In this document: positions 63,392 to 64,000 of the stretch, piece after piece
Position numbering within the stretch: the stretch's first letter is position 1
Layout: every line of letters begins with the position of its first letter
From: Puia sp.
GTDB lineage: Bacteria > Bacteroidota > Bacteroidia > Chitinophagales > Chitinophagaceae
Direction of reading: 5' to 3'
DNA: 64,000 bases
Assembly (NCBI GenBank): GCA_031292515.1
Contig: JARLGZ010000279.1
Span: forward strand, 226,877 to 290,876
Notes under the pieces: generated by a model
Database searches by the model: none
Told to the model about the DNA's origin: nothing
What the model saw: only the letters and a program-made list of their open reading frames with translations
Made by a program: the position numbers and the translations under genes

Positions 63392-64000
63392 GGGTTACCG
63401 GCGTTGGAGGTTCATAACGGATTGCCCCGGAAATCCTTTTACAGGGCCGCTCGATAAATTTATAAAACATAGCGGCGGCTATCAGGCAAACGGCAAAAGA
63501 TACGAAAACGATGCATTCCCTTAAGAAGACACTGTGTACCTTGACTTCTGCAATATTGATGATCCGTCCTCCGATGGGCACATGAATTAAATAGAGCGAG
63601 TAGGATATAAGCCCCATCCATCTCAGGAAGGCGGGCACCTTGTCTACATAGACGATCACCAGCAAGGCAGCCACGACGATAAAGGTTAGCTCCCATCCGT
63701 GCCTGAAAAACACCAATCCCACGGTCATCAAAGTCAAGATTAGAAATTCTGTCTTTGAAGTGATCCCGCATACCCATTGAAAGAGCAGGATTCCCAATAT
63801 AAAAAAGGGTGCATAGGTGAAGATCGCTCTGTCGTAAGGCGCCAGCAAAAGCGAAGAGACGCTGAACAGGACGAAAAAAGAGAGCCTGAGATATCGGTTC
63901 GGCGAAACAATCACGCCGAAGACGACCGCGATCAAGAGATAGTACTGAAACTCGATGGCAAGCGACCAGTACACCGGGTTTAACCATTTTCCACCCGTAA
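63384..64000 (-). CDS. Acyltransferase 3 family membrane protein, 5' part outside the window
   Basis: C-terminal part (about 205 residues) of a membrane acyltransferase; the open frame runs to the right edge, so the start and catalytic histidine region are not visible. The fragment begins NPVYWSLAIEFQYYLLIAV, the conserved middle block of the family, and continues with six or seven hydrophobic segments (GLISYSLYLIHVPIGGRI near the end is a typical family block). It precedes the complete acyltransferase gene with an eight-base overlap. Confidence 0.92.
   Translation of the reverse strand, partial: TGGKWLNPVYWSLAIEFQYYLLIAVVFGVIVSPNRYLRLSFFVLFSVSSLLLAPYDRAIFTYAPFFILGILLFQWVCGITSKTEFLILTLMTVGLVFFRHGWELTFIVVAALLVIVYVDKVPAFLRWMGLISYSLYLIHVPIGGRIINIAEVKVHSVFLRECIVFVSFAVCLIAAAMFYKFIERPCKRISGAIRYEPPTPVTHG

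Overview
The window is about 64 kb of a Bacteroidota chromosome, most likely from the Chitinophagaceae. The evidence is a SusC/SusD pair, a T9SS sorting domain, lipoproteins of Bacteroidota type, almost no Shine-Dalgarno sequences, and several matches to the Bacteroidota promoter (TTTG, about 19 bases, TAnnTTTG). No phage, transposase, CRISPR array or rRNA was seen. One tRNA gene, tRNA-Arg(CCG), is present.

Left part (1-6420, + strand): the 3' part of a BtuB-like TonB receptor is followed by cobU, a DUF71/COG2102 ATP-pyrophosphatase, cobT, cobS and cobC. This is a cobalamin uptake, salvage and nucleotide-loop assembly cluster. A marC-type membrane protein gene with its own promoter element, the tRNA and a strong terminator follow. 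From 6735 to 12451 lies a SusC/SusD/lipoprotein uptake locus with no glycoside hydrolase, facing a TlpA-type thioredoxin lipoprotein gene.

Middle part (13.8-36.9 kb): mostly housekeeping and envelope genes: gatB, a two-PDZ secreted protein, alaS, two M23 peptidases, a MerR regulator, an MscS channel, lpxH, a LutC/LUD protein, ftsH, rsfS, birA, bcp, carB and several small hypothetical genes. A 1491-residue FG-GAP repeat protein with a T9SS tail follows at 37.0-41.5 kb.

Right part (41.7-64 kb, all on the - strand): idi, an ECF sigma factor and a MerR protein with a complete B12-binding photoreceptor signature (CarH/LitR type) come first. Next is a compact exopolysaccharide locus of at least 18 genes that runs off the right edge. 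It encodes a CpsB-type PHP phosphatase, GDP-fucose synthesis (gmd, fcl), a methyltransferase, five glycosyltransferases, a polymerase-like membrane protein, an AsnB amidotransferase, a WcaF-type acetyltransferase and three acyltransferase-3 proteins.

The most unusual feature sits inside that locus at 48.7-52.8 kb. Three adjacent genes encode a fused alpha-beta 2-oxo-acid dehydrogenase E1, a lipoyl E2 with a C-terminal cysteine cluster, and a membrane-anchored fusion of an acyl carrier protein with a holo-ACP-synthase domain. I infer a dedicated route that moves a short acyl unit from a keto substrate through lipoyl-E2 to ACP, for decorating the polysaccharide. Other points worth checking are the B12 link between the two ends of the window, a direct repeat across the sigma-factor promoter, and a recurrent GTAGTGAGT-type element directly after several stop codons.
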